A stretch of DNA of 64,000 bases from Urechis unicinctus. Its lineage: Eukaryota > Annelida > Polychaeta > Xenopneusta > Urechidae. The position numbers and the translations under genes are program-made. The DNA is taken from the NCBI GenBank assembly GCA_034190875.2, contig CM067348.1:26740475-26804474 (forward strand). The letters are read 5' to 3'. Shown here piece after piece: positions 10,481-22,773 of this stretch (its first letter is position 1; every line of letters begins with the position of its first letter). Below the pieces are notes generated by a model. That model was not told the DNA's origin. It searched no databases and was given only the letters and a program-made list of their open reading frames with translations.

Positions 10481-11644
10481 TAAGTCGTTAAACCAAGGAA
10501 CATATCACTGGACGTTTCCGTGTTTCAAATGAGTGCTGCTTACACTGGTATACGCACCGGAAGTATTTCCGTGTCTGGTGCCAGTTAATGGTGCTCTTCT
10601 TCACACTGACGTTGATGATGGCTGAATTAATTCTCGGTAATGTTTGACGATAAACATGATGCAGATAGTAGTTAACGGATATAAAGTGTACCGATGCTGC
10701 GTTAAACAATGCTGAGGAGGGGGATGGCAAGTGACACGTAGGCCACTTGTGGACATGACCAAGCGGGGCACGTTATGATGCTGTTTTCACACTGTCCACG
10801 AACGCATGCAACCGCTTCTTCTTCACGTCTTCAATGATGGATAGATAACCATTGCACGTTGAGGGTTGCTAACCCGATGTTACCTTTCATTTCTCACTGA
10901 TCATTTACCCAATACATTGTCTTTTATCTGACAATGCTTCTCATTCTAGATGATGATTACATTTATCGTAATCATACTTCAACACTCCATGATAAACGTA
11001 CAACCCCCTTCAATATGCGAGCAAACATCTCCAGATTCCAGGCTTATTCACTGTCGATCCCGTCACATCTAAATTTTTGCACTTATCATCAGAAACTGAC
11101 CCAAAATCAAATCTCATATATTCTGTATCATTTAATAAGCGATCCACATACAAATGAGTGATCCACAAACATACGCAGGTTCCGGATGTTCAGGCGCTGA
11201 TATCCGTATTGTTAACTTGGAATGACCGTACATATTTGCTATAGTCTTAATATAAAAATTTGATTTATAATTTTTGTCACGTCCAATAAAACAATAAACT
11301 ATTTTTGTAAAGTTTTTACTAATTATAAACAGAAGCGCACCTTTTTATTCGTCCCCTAGAAACATTTGAAAAGTTGATGTTCATGTACTGTACTGCCAGA
11401 TATACAGAGCTTAAGTGAGAAGACTTATGGCATACCAAAAGCGTAGTGTATAAAGCATGGTCACAAACACATTCGTTCCCTAGATACGGAATGCGAAGAT
11501 AATATAACGTGTAAGGAAACAAGAATGAGAACCAATTTACAAATTGCCATCAAGTTCAACACCAATTGACTGGCTTAATGACTGAAAGTAACTTTTGGGT
11601 ATATTTTTTCTTTAAAAGTGTATTTGACAACTTGAATGTTAATT
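10481..11644. other. inter-unit spacer, copy 1 (right part)
   Basis: Repeated sequence also found at 16360-17540, 28800-30000 and 49910-51070. It normally leads into the 3' end of an alpha gene; here it is fused at about 11645 to the middle of a beta tail exon. No gene supported. Confidence 0.45.
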
Positions 11645-12118
11645 GTTCGACACAAGTAAACTGACGGTAAGATACGTGTACGGATGACATGTGCTGTTTT
11701 TAGCTGACGTCATGAGACGATGATCATTGCTTCGCCGAGACCAATTTCCTACGACCACAGTCATGTAAACATTAGGAATATATAAATGCATTGAATTGGG
11801 AAAAAAGGGTTATTTCCTAATTATGCATCGACTCAATATGAAGAATGAATGATGGTGAAAATAGCCATAACATACGTTAATCAGTACATTTATTTTTGCT
11901 CATGCCCATTCAATAACTCATAGTTCAGATATGTATCGAAATAACATTATTTGAAACTGAACAAATCTCGATCAAGGCTTATCCATCAATCTTTTACAAT
12001 GGGTCACACTTAAATCAAGGTTTAGAACTCAATGAACATGGCGAAGTGATATTAAATTAATCTAAAACGTAAACGTATATGCATAATACTCTGCTGCGTC
12101 TTCTGTCGTGCTGGCGTG

Positions 12119-12194
12119 TGAAGTGATCGTAAGACGGAGTATTTATTCCCATTTTCCACATGTGTGCCTCCGCACATAAAGTAGTATTACAACA
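12119..12194 (-). repeat. 3' LTR of element B
   Basis: 76-bp terminal repeat abutting the polypurine tract (plus-strand TCTCCCTCTTTTT at 12195-12207). Confidence 0.85.
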
Positions 12195-12418
12195 TCTCCC
12201 TCTTTTTGAAATTAACTAACAATGTTTTTTTATTAAAAAGAAACTTGAATAAAAATTTGTTTCTTAACAGTTGGCTTATTGGTATGTAACTCAAAAAACA
12301 ACGTAGGTATGGACTGTGGTCCTCTAATAAACTTGCTAAGTATAGTTAGGCGTCTGCAAAACGAATCGGTCGGCTGCTAGTACGACCTGACCTAATGACA
12401 AATATCTCGTTGTTTAGA

Positions 12419-13598
12419 CCATACGGAATCTTTGTACCGGCACATGATGTCCATACCTCCCAAGCATATGATGGTTGTATCATTGTAGGCAGTAAGCTTT
12501 GCTTTGACTGGCTGGATGCGTGATCTCCAGTCATCACCATACATTTGCTTGATGGTGCGGAGAGGCAGGGTACTAGCCCCGGCTCCGGTGTCAATCTTCA
12601 GTCGGAGTTGCATCACTCCTAGTAGGTCTGGACGCATGATATCAATGGTTGTGAATGCCTCGTTTTTCGATTTTGTGTCAGTGGCGGTCGCATCTGACAC
12701 GGTGATGGAGTAAAACACTCCCTCTGAGGGGTCATCACTTAGATTGGCCGGGTTGTCCTCCCAAGCTTGTTCAGCATTGGCATCATTGTCATCGGTCACG
12801 TGGTCTACCTTCCTGTTGGTACAGTACCCCATGCTATCTCTTGGGTTGCGCGAAGTTGACCAGCTGCGCTTTGGTGATTCGCTGCGTGGTATCATGGAGG
12901 ACCTGTTTTGGCATTGTTTGATCTTAGTCTTCCTGCAATATTTTGCCCAGTGGCCCTTTGCGCCGCAAGATTTGCACGTGTCATTACATGCTGGGCATCT
13001 GCGTGGCGGATGGGAGAGGCCGCAATTGGAGCCAGCTCTTTTTGGCTGGCGTATGGCATCTACAGCTGTATTGCTAGCAGCGTTGTCTAGGGTCTGTAGA
13101 CATTTTTGGCTCGCCGCCACGGCTTCGTATTTGCCTCTATCCTTTAAAAGCGTGAATCCGTTCGGTTTGTGAAGAAGGTCTTTCTGGAAAGCCTCAAAGG
13201 GCGTTGATGCAACCACCAGCTCTAGCACATGTTCAGTTAAGCTTGCAAGGCTAGAAATCGCACTGTTTGGCCTTTTCGCGGCACCTCGTGACAAATAAAA
13301 CTAGGGGTTCACTTTGTTTCTGCTTGTATCTCATTAACTCTAATCTATGAATTCGAAAATTAACTTTGACCATTAATTGGTCTTCAAACAGTAGGTCATT
13401 TAGTTCATAATCAGTTAAGCCTGATGAGTTTATCATTTTCAGTCCTTCGTTGTCCACTGCAATCTTTATCTTCACTGAAGTTTTCTTGTTGTCAACAACT
13501 TCGTTGTCCAGCAGGCACAGGGACAAACGCTGTTTGAAACGTTTGAACTCCTCTGGCAAGTCTGCTGCGTCCCAACACATTTCCGGGTATTTCGGCAT
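12419..13598 (-). pseudogene. gag: gag-protease remnant of element B
   Basis: The first frame 13251-13598 is the capsid N-terminal part and ends at TAG after KQCDF. The second (12392-13294) continues as capsid C-terminal half, then a CCHC zinc knuckle (CKSCGAKGHWAKYC) and the aspartic protease start with DTGA. The TAG is also in element E, where the downstream frame is otherwise in register; in B an extra A near 13238 adds a frameshift. The product would be a truncated Gag. The reading frame stops soon after the protease because the rest of pol is deleted. Confidence 0.8.
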
Positions 13599-14171
13599 GG
13601 TGAACTGGTAGCTAGTCTATGGTGCACAGTTCTGGTCGGCGGAGTGATATATATCTTCAGGTTGCTCGGTGACACACCATGTGCGTAGTGATACAGTCAA
13701 AGGTCAATCACACTTTTGCTGTTAGAAATACCGAGCAGTTAACTTCTGCGTAGTTATGTATCCCTACGCGTCGTTGCAACACAGGAAATCTTTATTCTTG
13801 GCAAGGTTTAGCTGGGTTACGCTCGTCGTTGTACGGCGAATCTGGGTAGGCAACGATAGGTAGACCTCGTAGCGTAGACCATAGACCTCCGTATGGTACG
13901 CGGCCGTCGTGGTGGCGCACCGTTGGCTTCGGTGGATGCTATGTACAGCGTTAGTGGTCGCTGTGCTCAGCACGTAGTCTGGGCTGCTCCTCGTGACAAG
14001 TATTTGTTGTCGGTCTTCTGACTCACAGTTATTGGTGATTGGTGAAAAATCTCTGGCCTTAAGTCGACGAGTTGCTGTTCTCGGGCTGATGGTCGATTGT
14101 GACCGCTTATCGGTCACTAGGCCGAAATTATGAGTTTGAAGCGATATTTGTAGCCTTTTCGGCTGCCACCA

Positions 14172-14247
14172 TGAAGTGATCGTAAGACAGAGTATTTATT
14201 CCCAACTTCCACATGTGTGCCTCCGCACATAAAGTAGTATTACAACA
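14172..14247 (-). repeat. 5' LTR of element B
   Basis: 76 bp; followed on the minus strand by the tRNA-Leu-like primer-binding site (TGGTGGCAGC). Confidence 0.85.
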
Positions 14248-14385
14248 GCGTGGATCCATTTAACATAATTAACCCGACTTGGATGGATCCAAACTGGACT
14301 TCGGTATCCTGTCGTCACTAAACCATTCACATTGGCATTATCTATGACGGCCAGACTTGCGTTGTTATATGCTGCACACGAAGCA

Positions 14386-16084
14386 GTGTACTAACGACGT
14401 GTGCTTGGTTTGTAAGTGCTTGTAATCCAAATACCAGATGTGTCCTGTCATTATAGTACGGAGTAGCTTTCAAGTTCTACCTGAAGTATAATATTGGCAC
14501 TGACAGCAACAATAATGCAAGATTTCATACTGTTGTGACGTTTCCCACAACATAAAATGCGCTGCTGTAAGAATGTATGAGGGTATTATTATCTTACATG
14601 CATGCAAAACAAATTCAGCTTGCATTAAAACAATCTTCTTGTGGACCTTTCAATAGTATTGACTTAAGTGTACACTTGTGGAAAGTTTTATAGAATTTAG
14701 ACATAGGTAGAACTGATACAACTTCCCATCTAAGGTTTTTCTACGCTGTATAGTAATTGCAGTAACTAACCAAAATAAAAGTATTGCCCATAAGATTGTG
14801 CGCTGCACACATGTCAATCACCAAAGTGCCTCAGTGATGTTAGATCTACCCATATATGTAAATACCCATTGGATTATGATTTGATTTTGGCCCGTTTAGT
14901 CAAATGTAAGTCCAGTGCATCTGCAGAAAGCAAAAAACGGCAACATTTCAAAACAACAAAAGACGGACCACGTTATTATTACGTTTTCCTTGGATAATCA
15001 TGCGCGTTTTCAAAACATTAAAGTCACAGTACTGATAATGCGATGCATAATTCACTCAGCCGAAGCAATATTCTGACGAGTAGAATAAAGTTGATTTCCC
15101 CATCCCCTCCAACGTGAACAGCGTTTTGGGGCGTTTGCATGCTGCCCTTCCGATCCATGAGGCAATATTTCTGCTCCTCAGTTTTATGTGGATATATCTT
15201 TGTTCACATAATTGTTCAGCAATCTATTGTGGTTATGCACTGGTGGTCTTCGTGACTCGGATAATCACGTTAAATGGCAATCTCGGAAAGGGGATGCAGC
15301 CGCCCGGTATGCTCACCAGTATCGTGCTTATACGCAGCTTATATTAAAACAATCAATTCCTAAATGCAGTAAATATGCAACTTCGAGCTATTGACCCTTT
15401 GTCTATGATTAATAGACTGGAGTTATTTTGCTAGCTGACCACAAGTCAATCACTAAAAGGCCTCGGTGATATTAGATCTACCCATTCCTTTTAATGCCCA
15501 TTTGATTATGATTTGAATTTTATAGATCTAGGCATTCAAAGATTTAAAGGCGGATATATTTTGTAGTTCATGCTTGGAAGGGGTTAGGGCGGGTTGAAGT
15601 TGGACTTCAATATTTGTGAACAGGTAAACAGTCTTGGCTGTTGTAGCTCAGCAGAAATTCAGAAGGCCGATTCGCCAACAAAAGCCCTCTTCCTTTGGCA
15701 TTGTGCAGCCTTCTAGAAACGTTTAACTCGGTGCATTCACTAAAAACGCGTTTCCTATTAGCAAGGGAAGAAATAAGCTCTCTTGGACCAAGGACCCACC
15801 GGGCCTCTAGGTTTCAAAATCTAGGGGCCGCCAGCCAAAGTTATGGGTCATTGATTCTACAACACATACGAATAGAAAACAAACCGTATAATCAACGTTA
15901 TCTTTCCACCCTTAATTTAGTCGTCATAAGTAAGCTGATTAATTGCACTTTTTGCAGAGCTGTAAGCTAAGGATGCATTAACCATCACTTTAAAAAGTGG
16001 TTTCATTGTATACTGCTGGATGGTGCGTTTCTTGCATATTCGGAGACTATCTAGCACTTCTCTTATTATGTTGAATCGTTGAAA
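14386..16084. other. inter-unit spacer, copy 2 (left part)
   Basis: Near-identical to 8331-10189 apart from small deletions (a ~170-base segment after 15350 is missing). No gene supported. Confidence 0.45.
15695..15970 (+). other. 91-codon ORF of unknown status, spacer copy 2
   Basis: Same frame as at 9804 with few residue changes. Unknown function; may be chance. Confidence 0.2.
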
Positions 16085-16350
16085 ACAACTACGTGAATGG
16101 TTAACAGTAATCACGTGGTTGTCATTAACCACGTGAATTGGTGACAATAATCCCGTGATTTGTTGACAATAATCCCGTGATTTGTTGACAATAATTAGCG
16201 AATTGTTGACAATAATCACAAAAATTGATGACAATAACCTCGTGAATTGTTGACATTAATCACGTAAATTGATGACAATAACCTCGTGAATTGTTGACAT
16301 TAATCACATGAATTGTTAACGAATATAACCGCATGAATTGTTGACAATAA
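16085..16350. repeat. minisatellite with ~22-bp unit, locus 2
   Basis: Same unit family as locus 1 (GTGAATTGTTGACAATAATC variants) with a different number and order of units. Confidence 0.8.
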
Positions 16351-17852
16351 TCCAGTGAATATTTTAAGTCGTTAAACCAAGGAACATATCACTGGACGTT
16401 TCCGTGTTCAAATGAGTGCTGCTTACACTGGTATATGCACCGGAAGTATTTCCGTGTCTGGTGCCAGTTAATGGTGCTCTTCTTCACACTGACCTTGGTG
16501 ATGGCTGAATTAATTCTCGGTAATGTTTGACGATAAACATGATGCAGATAGTAGTTAACGGATATAAAGTGTACCGATGCTGCGTTAAACAATGCTGAGG
16601 AGGGGGATGGCGAGTGACACGTAGGCCACTCGTGGACATGACCAAGCGGGGCACGTTATGATGCTGTTTTCACACTGTCCACGAACGCATGCAACCGCTT
16701 CTTCTTCACGTTTTCAATGATGGATAGATAACCATTGCACGTTGAGGGTTGCTAACCCGATGTTACCTTTCATTTCTCACTGATCATTTACCCAATACAT
16801 TGTCTTTTATCTGACAATGCTTCTCATTCTAGATGATCATGATTACATTTATCGTTATCATACTTCAACACTCAACACTCCATGATAAACGTACAACCCC
16901 CTTCAATATGCGAGCAAACATCTCCTGATTCCAGGCTTATTCACTGTCGATCCCGTCACATCTGAAATTTTTGCACTTATCATCAGAAACTGACCCAAAA
17001 TCAAATCTCATATATTCTGTATCATTTAATAAGCGATCCACATACAAATGAGTGATCCACAAACATACGCAGATCCGGAGGTTCAGGCGCTGATATCCGT
17101 ATTGTTTACTTGGAATGACCGTACATATTTGCTATAGTCTTAATATAAAAATTTGATTTATAATTTTTGTCACAGTCCAATAAAACAATAAACTATTTTT
17201 GTAAATTTTTTACTAATTATAAACAGAAGCGCACCTTTTTATTCGTCCCCTAGAAACATTTGAAAAGTTGATGTTCATGTACTGTACTGCCAGATATACA
17301 GAGCTTAAGTGAGAAGACTTATGGCATACCAAAAGCGTAGTGTATAAAGCATGGTCACAAACACATTCGTTCCCTAGATACGGAATGCGAAGATAATATA
17401 ACGTGTAAGGAAACAAGAATGAGAACCAATTTACAAATTGCCATCAAGTTCAACACCAATTGACTGGCTTAATGACTGAAAGTAACTTTTGGGTATATTT
17501 TTTCTTTAAATGTGTATTTGACAACTTGAATGTTAATTGTTTTATTTATCAGCACAAACACCTACATCACCAAGCCCATCATTATCGGTTCAAATATTTA
17601 CTGAAGTATGTACGATTCATAAAATGTGCAACACGATACGGCTCATACCTGTACATCTGCAACACAATATGGCTCATATACCCCAAGTCCATACTTAGCG
17701 ATTAATAAACAATGCAGGGTCCAACGGCACAAGCCACAAAATGCTTGCAAAACGCAAAAGGGGATCAAGAACTGGTCTGACCTTGGGTCGGATAGGAAAG
17801 GCATTGGACCAATAATCTCTTCTACATAACTTGAAATGAAACTGCATGCTAT
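16351..17852. other. inter-unit spacer and a2 3' flank
   Basis: Repeated spacer leading into the a2 3' UTR. A minus-strand AATAAA at 17541-17546 lies about 310 nt beyond the a2 stop and is a candidate poly(A) signal. No other gene supported. Confidence 0.4.
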
Positions 17853-20800
17853 TCAAGAAAGGGTCTGACCCTGAAGAAGCGCATACTGTGTTTGACCGGC
17901 ACCATTGACGTTCTCATACTGACGTAGGTCTTCATAAGGCTGGGAATCACCTTGAAGAGGAGGGGCATCTTGTTGAAATGTATCGTTCTCATATTCACCA
18001 TTGATTTTTGATGATGAAGCATTTGCGGCACCAGTGAGCTGGGGGTTAGATACGTGTACGGATGACATGTGCTGATTGTTCCTGACTTCATGAGACGCTG
18101 ATGGTTGCTTTGCTGGCTTCTTAGCCGAGCCCAATGCCCTACGATCACAGTCATGTAAACATTGGGAATATAAATACATTGAATTGGAAAAAGGGTTATA
18201 TTCTGATTATCCATAGATTGAAAGTTTGGAAGGGATGTTGGTAAAAATTACTTGCCTCTTGTAATGAATTAATGCAACGATGGAAGCAGCAGCAACGAGG
18301 CAGGCAACAACAGCCACAGTGTAGGCCACAATGACTGTGAACAAGTTGAAGCAGAACATCATATACACATGAACACTTTTGATATTGTTGTCTTTACACT
18401 TCACATATTGAGCTTTGTAAGGGCTAATTGTTGGTTTGAAAAATGTTACTTACAGTACGAGTAGTGCCAACATTAAAATACTGGCTTATAACATAACTGG
18501 TGGAAAAGTTATAAGCACTGCCAGTATTGCTAACATTCCATAACTGGTTAATAAATTGATAAATGATGACAGAAGTGTACACTGTCGACTGAACCGCTCG
18601 AGAAATCATCTTCAAAAAACTGAAACGAAGTTTATTCTAATGAAGAAAGATTTGCGAAATACATTTTAGGCAGTCAGGATAAGCAATGAGAGGACAAGGA
18701 TTTTATATATCACCATGTGTATCAACATTCGGTTGAATGTTTGCTGTTGTTGTCAGATGAAAGGTTGAGTCAGCGGCTACAGCACACACACACCGAATTA
18801 TGAAGTCAAACCACATGTGCAAATACACATGCTATGTTTCAGATGGGTACTTCAGAATATAGTAGTTTCAGTATATAGGTAACGAGACTCAACGATGAAA
18901 TGTGGTGTATAACATTATTCTGACATTGTCAATTAACAGCAAACGGTGCTACACCTCCCGACATAACATTGCTGTATAATTTGTGGATCATTAGATCATC
19001 AACCAGGATGTAATTGTAATGTTTAGGGTTCATGTCAAATGAATGGCTTATTCTAATGTCACAAAGAGCCAATAAAGTGAAGGAACAGAATAAAATGACC
19101 TACTGCCATCACCTGTAAACAGAGAGCTGCCATCCGTTGGTCTCAGTTCATTTGCATATGTAACTGCAGAGCACATACAAATGGCTTTGTTTCGTTATAG
19201 ATAATACAGACGAGACTAAAATGGGCATTTATTCAGTGAGTGATAAAACAGGCTTTTTGTGCTCAACCATTTGTCGTTATGGGTAATATGTTATTCCGTA
19301 GCAGGTTGGCAACGTACTTAGTGTGTGTTGTACTCAACTCCTTCTCACATTGAGTTATGTTATTCCATAGTATGTTGTACTCACCTTGTTCACACACAGG
19401 AGGATATCGATTTCCTTGGCAAGCTACGGACTCCCACTGACCAGTACTCAGCTCAACAACAGCGCAGTCATGCCTTGTGATGGGATGGTCTGTTTTCCAG
19501 TTGTTGTATTTCATATGACCAAGAACTGTGTCTAGTTTGTAAGATCACAAAATATTGTACAATGTGATAACAGTACAAATAAGGGACGATAGACGAAACA
19601 ATTGCTGTGGTTGGCAGAATCTCTCCCCAACACGCCCACATATCAGACATTCGTACCATTAATGCCATTCTTCCACACCCACAGCTGGTTTGTGACGTCC
19701 ATCCAGTATGTACTTTCATTTGGACTGCCTGACAGGCTGCCGTTTAGGATGTCACTGTACTCGGGGTAGTAGGTCCTCAGACAGTAGATCGCTGTTGTGG
19801 TTTACAGCACAGTTATACCGGGCTGTGTACCAGTTGGCTGCTGATCCCGCACCGACAGTGGCACACATGTCCCCTACAATCGTCCCTGGACACGTTCCAT
19901 CTGGATGAAATGGAATTGTATACGCGATAATTCAATTTTATGCACCCATAAAGTTGCAGTGCGTCATTGGGCACATACTCTGGTGCTGAATATGTAATAA
20001 CCACCTGAAGAGCAAGAAAACGTTAGCAACAAATATTTAGCGTAGGATGCTACCACGAACATGGAACGATATTACGTTGTTATGCGAATCCAATATAGTT
20101 ATTACTAGATATTCTGATCTCATGTAGTAATATAATGGGGTTCGGTTGATGTTCAATCAGAAATAGGAAAGACATCATCATCACCCCCTTGTCACCACAG
20201 CCGTTAATCTTTCTTGCGCATGCCTATCAATCAACTCGGTTTTGTGTGGCTATTAACCACTGTCACACATTCATTGACTCATAGTTCAGATATGTCTGGG
20301 ATTAATGTTATTTGAAACAAAACAAATCTTGATTTATGAGACGGATTATCCATTAAACCATTGGAACGGGTCAAACTTAAAAGCAAGGGTGAGAAACTCA
20401 ATGAACATGGCGAAGCAAGATAAGATAAATGTTAACCTTTTGATGTCCAGCTTCTTCCACATAGATATCCATGAGTATTCGTCACATTTGCCCGACTTGA
20501 AGCCATCACGTGTGCTGAACATAGCACAGTCATTACCATAGAAAACAAGTGTATCTTTGTAATACTCTGTGCGTCCTCTGTCGTGCTGGCGTGGATCCAT
20601 CTATCATAATTGATCAGACGCAGGCGAATCCAAGCTTGACCAGCACGTTCTGTTGTTAATAAAACATTCACATTTGCATTGTCTATGACGGCCAGACTTG
20701 AGTTGTTAGTAGTGGCACAAAAGTCCACAGCTGCCGGCCTAATAGTGTTTGCTGCTTCTCCGTCATGATATGTAAAACATCGTTCTCTCGCGCCATCCTG

Positions 20801-21037
20801 TAAGCATCCCAACGATACTTCCTCCGTGCTGACTGACGTCACCAGCAATATCACAACCCAGGATAGCACTATGACAAACATGTCACCACAAGCCATTTTT
20901 AGCTTGTTGCGAATGCACCCACACAACACAGTTACAAAATCGGTAATCCTCAAGGTACGCGATAAGTATTGTTTCGTCGTACTTCTTTCCAAATCTTCTA
21001 CCATTAAAGCACGAATGAAAAAATAATCCAACTCACC
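17853..21037 (-). pseudogene. a2: C-type-lectin-like receptor, all exons present but frameshifted
   Basis: Exons: 5' UTR exon donor at 21037, CTLD1 20437-20896, CTLD2 19657-19900 and 19385-19531, third domain 18955-19163, 18464 to about 18616, transmembrane 18256-18398, tail 17853-18138. CTLD1 has a one-base loss near 20571 and a one-base gain near 20473, so about 100 bases between them read in the wrong frame and two cysteines of the domain are lost. CTLD2 has one extra base near 19770 (244 instead of 243 nt), giving an early stop. The tail is intact (YENDTF, YEDLRQYENV, YALL). It is very close to a7 in sequence. Probably non-functional unless these indels are consensus errors. Confidence 0.8.
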
Positions 21038-21560
21038 TGAATGCACTCGGTTAAGAGCATAAATCATGGGGTTGGTAACGCGATGCGTGAATCCACTCAG
21101 CCGAGACGGTGTGTCGGTGTGTCGTGAGTCGTTAGCATCCAAGCAAGACTTCCTCCATACTGACTGACGTCACCAGCAGTATCACAACCAAGGACACCAC
21201 AATGACAAACGTGTCACCGTAAGCCATTTCTAGCTTGTTGCAAATGCATCCACACCACACAGTTACAAAATCGGTAATCCTCAAGGTACGCCGTAAGTAT
21301 TGTTTCGTCGTACTTCTTTCCAAATCTTCTACCATTAAAGCACGAATGACAAAATAATCCAACTCACCTGAATGCACTCGGTTAAGAGCATAAGTCATGG
21401 GGTTGCTAACGCGATGCGTGAATCCACTCAGCCGAGACGGTGTGTCGTGAGTCGTTAACATCCAAGCAAGACTTCCTCCATACTGACTGACGTCACCAGC
21501 AGTATCACAACCAAGGACACCACAATGACAAACGTGTCACCGTAAGCCATATATATAATT
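20790..21560 (-). repeat. tandem triplication of the signal-peptide/5' UTR segment of a2
   Basis: A segment of about 324 bp containing the start of the CTLD1 exon (signal peptide ...ILLVTSVS.EE..LGC) and the upstream 5' exon with its CAG|GTGAGT donor is present in full at 20810-21137 and 21138-21461, and in part at 21462-21550. The two extra copies have start codons and donors but no CTLD body. Confidence 0.75.
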
Positions 21561-21752
21561 TCGTCCACATAGATACCAATGAGCCTCGTCACACTTGCCC
21601 GACTTAAAGCCATCACGCGTGCTAAACATAGCACTGTCATTACCGTGGAAAACAAGTGTACCTTCATAATGCTCTGCTTCCTCTGTCGTGCTAGCATGGA
21701 TCCATTTATTATATTTGATCCGACGCAGACAGAACCAAGCTTGACCAGCACT
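21560..21752 (-). pseudogene. orphan CTLD1 3' fragment
   Basis: Matches the last third of the CTLD1 exon (KWIHAS..., NDCAMFSTRDGFKSG-type sequence in broken frame) without its flanking exons. It lies upstream of the a2 5' duplications and is joined to the usual upstream region at about 21750. A recombination remnant. Confidence 0.65.
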
Positions 21753-21941
21753 ACGCAGTTACACAATCAGTAATCCTCGAGGTACGTCGTAAGGGTTGAG
21801 TCCCTCGTACAGCGTATGTTCTTCCATAATAACAGGAATGACCCAAATATACCGCTAACCTCAATGCATGCACTCGTTTAAAGGCCATAGTCAAGGGATT
21901 GGCAGCGCGATAGGCGATGTGTCGACGAGTATTTTAAAGTT

Positions 21942-21952
21942 GGGGTTTCCCC
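21942..21952. promoter_or_regulatory. NF-kB/Rel-type site GGGGTTTCCCC (proximal type, a2)
   Basis: Perfect kB consensus followed on the minus strand by TTTAAAAT. Because of the local duplications it is now about 1 kb from the a2 start. Confidence 0.45.
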
Positions 21953-22762
21953 CTCTAATGTAAAAAGTAGCTTTAGACACCTCGCATTTACATAATCTAA
22001 TTCCAATCCTTTCAGCAATATCTCTACTTGTCGCCATTGGTGAAGGTCTATTTATGTGGTTTGATATTTGTGTCTAACATATCCTGTGTAAATATAATTG
22101 TTCCGCAATCTATCCTGGTTACATGCCGTGAATCGATGCTTCATGCGAGAGCGTCAGTAGCAACCGACGCCACATCCGCGAAGTAACGACGCATACTAAG
22201 GTATGGGTTAGTACATGTAATCCACTACCAGGTGACTCCTGTCTAGACATTACGGGTGTGTTTGCTTTCATACTCTACCTGCAGTATAATATTGACACTG
22301 CATGCATCAATAATACAAGATTTCATACTCTTGAAATATGTTTTAGTACACTATAAAGTGGGCTATTGTAAGACCACGAGAGGGCATTACTCTCTGACAT
22401 GCATGCAAAAGAAATGCAGCTTACATTATAACTTTCCTCCTGTGGACCTTCCAATGGTGATGACTTAAGTCTATATTTGATCCATACATATACACTTCGG
22501 AAAGTTTAAAAGAATTGACCTGTACAAATGCGGCAGATTTTTGAAACAACGTAACACAAGACCACATTCGATCAGGTATACTTAATGAAATATTAGTTCA
22601 GTGCATCTGCAGAAAACTAAATTAGACATTTATTTCACATCAGCGAAAGACGTTATGAATATGTTCCGTCAGAAGGACATACGCTATGACCGTTTTCAAA
22701 GTCATAGTACTGATGCGTGATTCACTCAGCCGTGGCGAGGTTGTGACGAGTACGTCAATGTT

Positions 22763-22773
22763 GGGGTTTCCCC
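22763..22773. promoter_or_regulatory. NF-kB/Rel-type site GGGGTTTCCCC (distal type)
   Basis: Same position in the unit as 4708; 65 bp before the plus-strand 98-codon ORF. Confidence 0.4.

Larger units (their letters stand above)
12119..14247 (-). mobile_element. LTR retrotransposon B (same insertion as A), RT and integrase deleted
   Basis: LTRs at 12119-12194 and 14172-14247 (76 bp each), target repeat GCGTG at 12114-12118 and 14248-14252. The minus strand reads 5' LTR, primer-binding site, gag, CCHC zinc knuckle and protease start, then jumps to the sequence next to the 3' LTR. It shares with A a 15-base deletion in gag relative to E. Confidence 0.88.
11645..14385 (-). pseudogene. b2: receptor pseudogene, chimeric 3' end
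   Basis: Only the 5' half of the beta tail exon is present (11645-11750); it is joined to alpha-type 3' flank at a short TGTT match. Then come the shared internal deletion, a CTLD1 fragment (about 12085-12118), retroelement B, and CTLD1 again (14248-14380). It shares with b1 the deletion of the signal-peptide half of CTLD1. No coding capacity of its own. Confidence 0.8.

Noticed and set aside
11319-11522. Minus-strand ORF MFPYTLYYLRIPYLGNECVC, repeated in each spacer
   Set aside because: Length varies widely between copies (67 to 114 codons) and the frame is broken in some units; it looks non-coding.
12744-13172. Plus-strand 142-codon ORF over gag (also at 57792 and 6765)
   Set aside because: Antisense of gag/zinc-knuckle coding sequence; no independent support.
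15917-16234. Minus-strand 105-codon ORF across the minisatellite (also 28342 and 49399)
   Set aside because: Much of it is translated minisatellite (VIIVNNSL-type repeats); it changes with unit number.
17849-18214. 121-codon ORF overlapping the a2 tail in another frame (also at 30279, 62264)
   Set aside because: A shadow frame. Exon phases lead into the tyrosine-motif frame, not this one.
20432-21142. A single 236-codon ORF starting with MDANDSRH upstream of the a2 signal peptide
   Set aside because: Its first part reads through the non-coding 5' exon, its splice donor and the intron. The signal-peptide ATG at 20896 matches the start used in all other copies.
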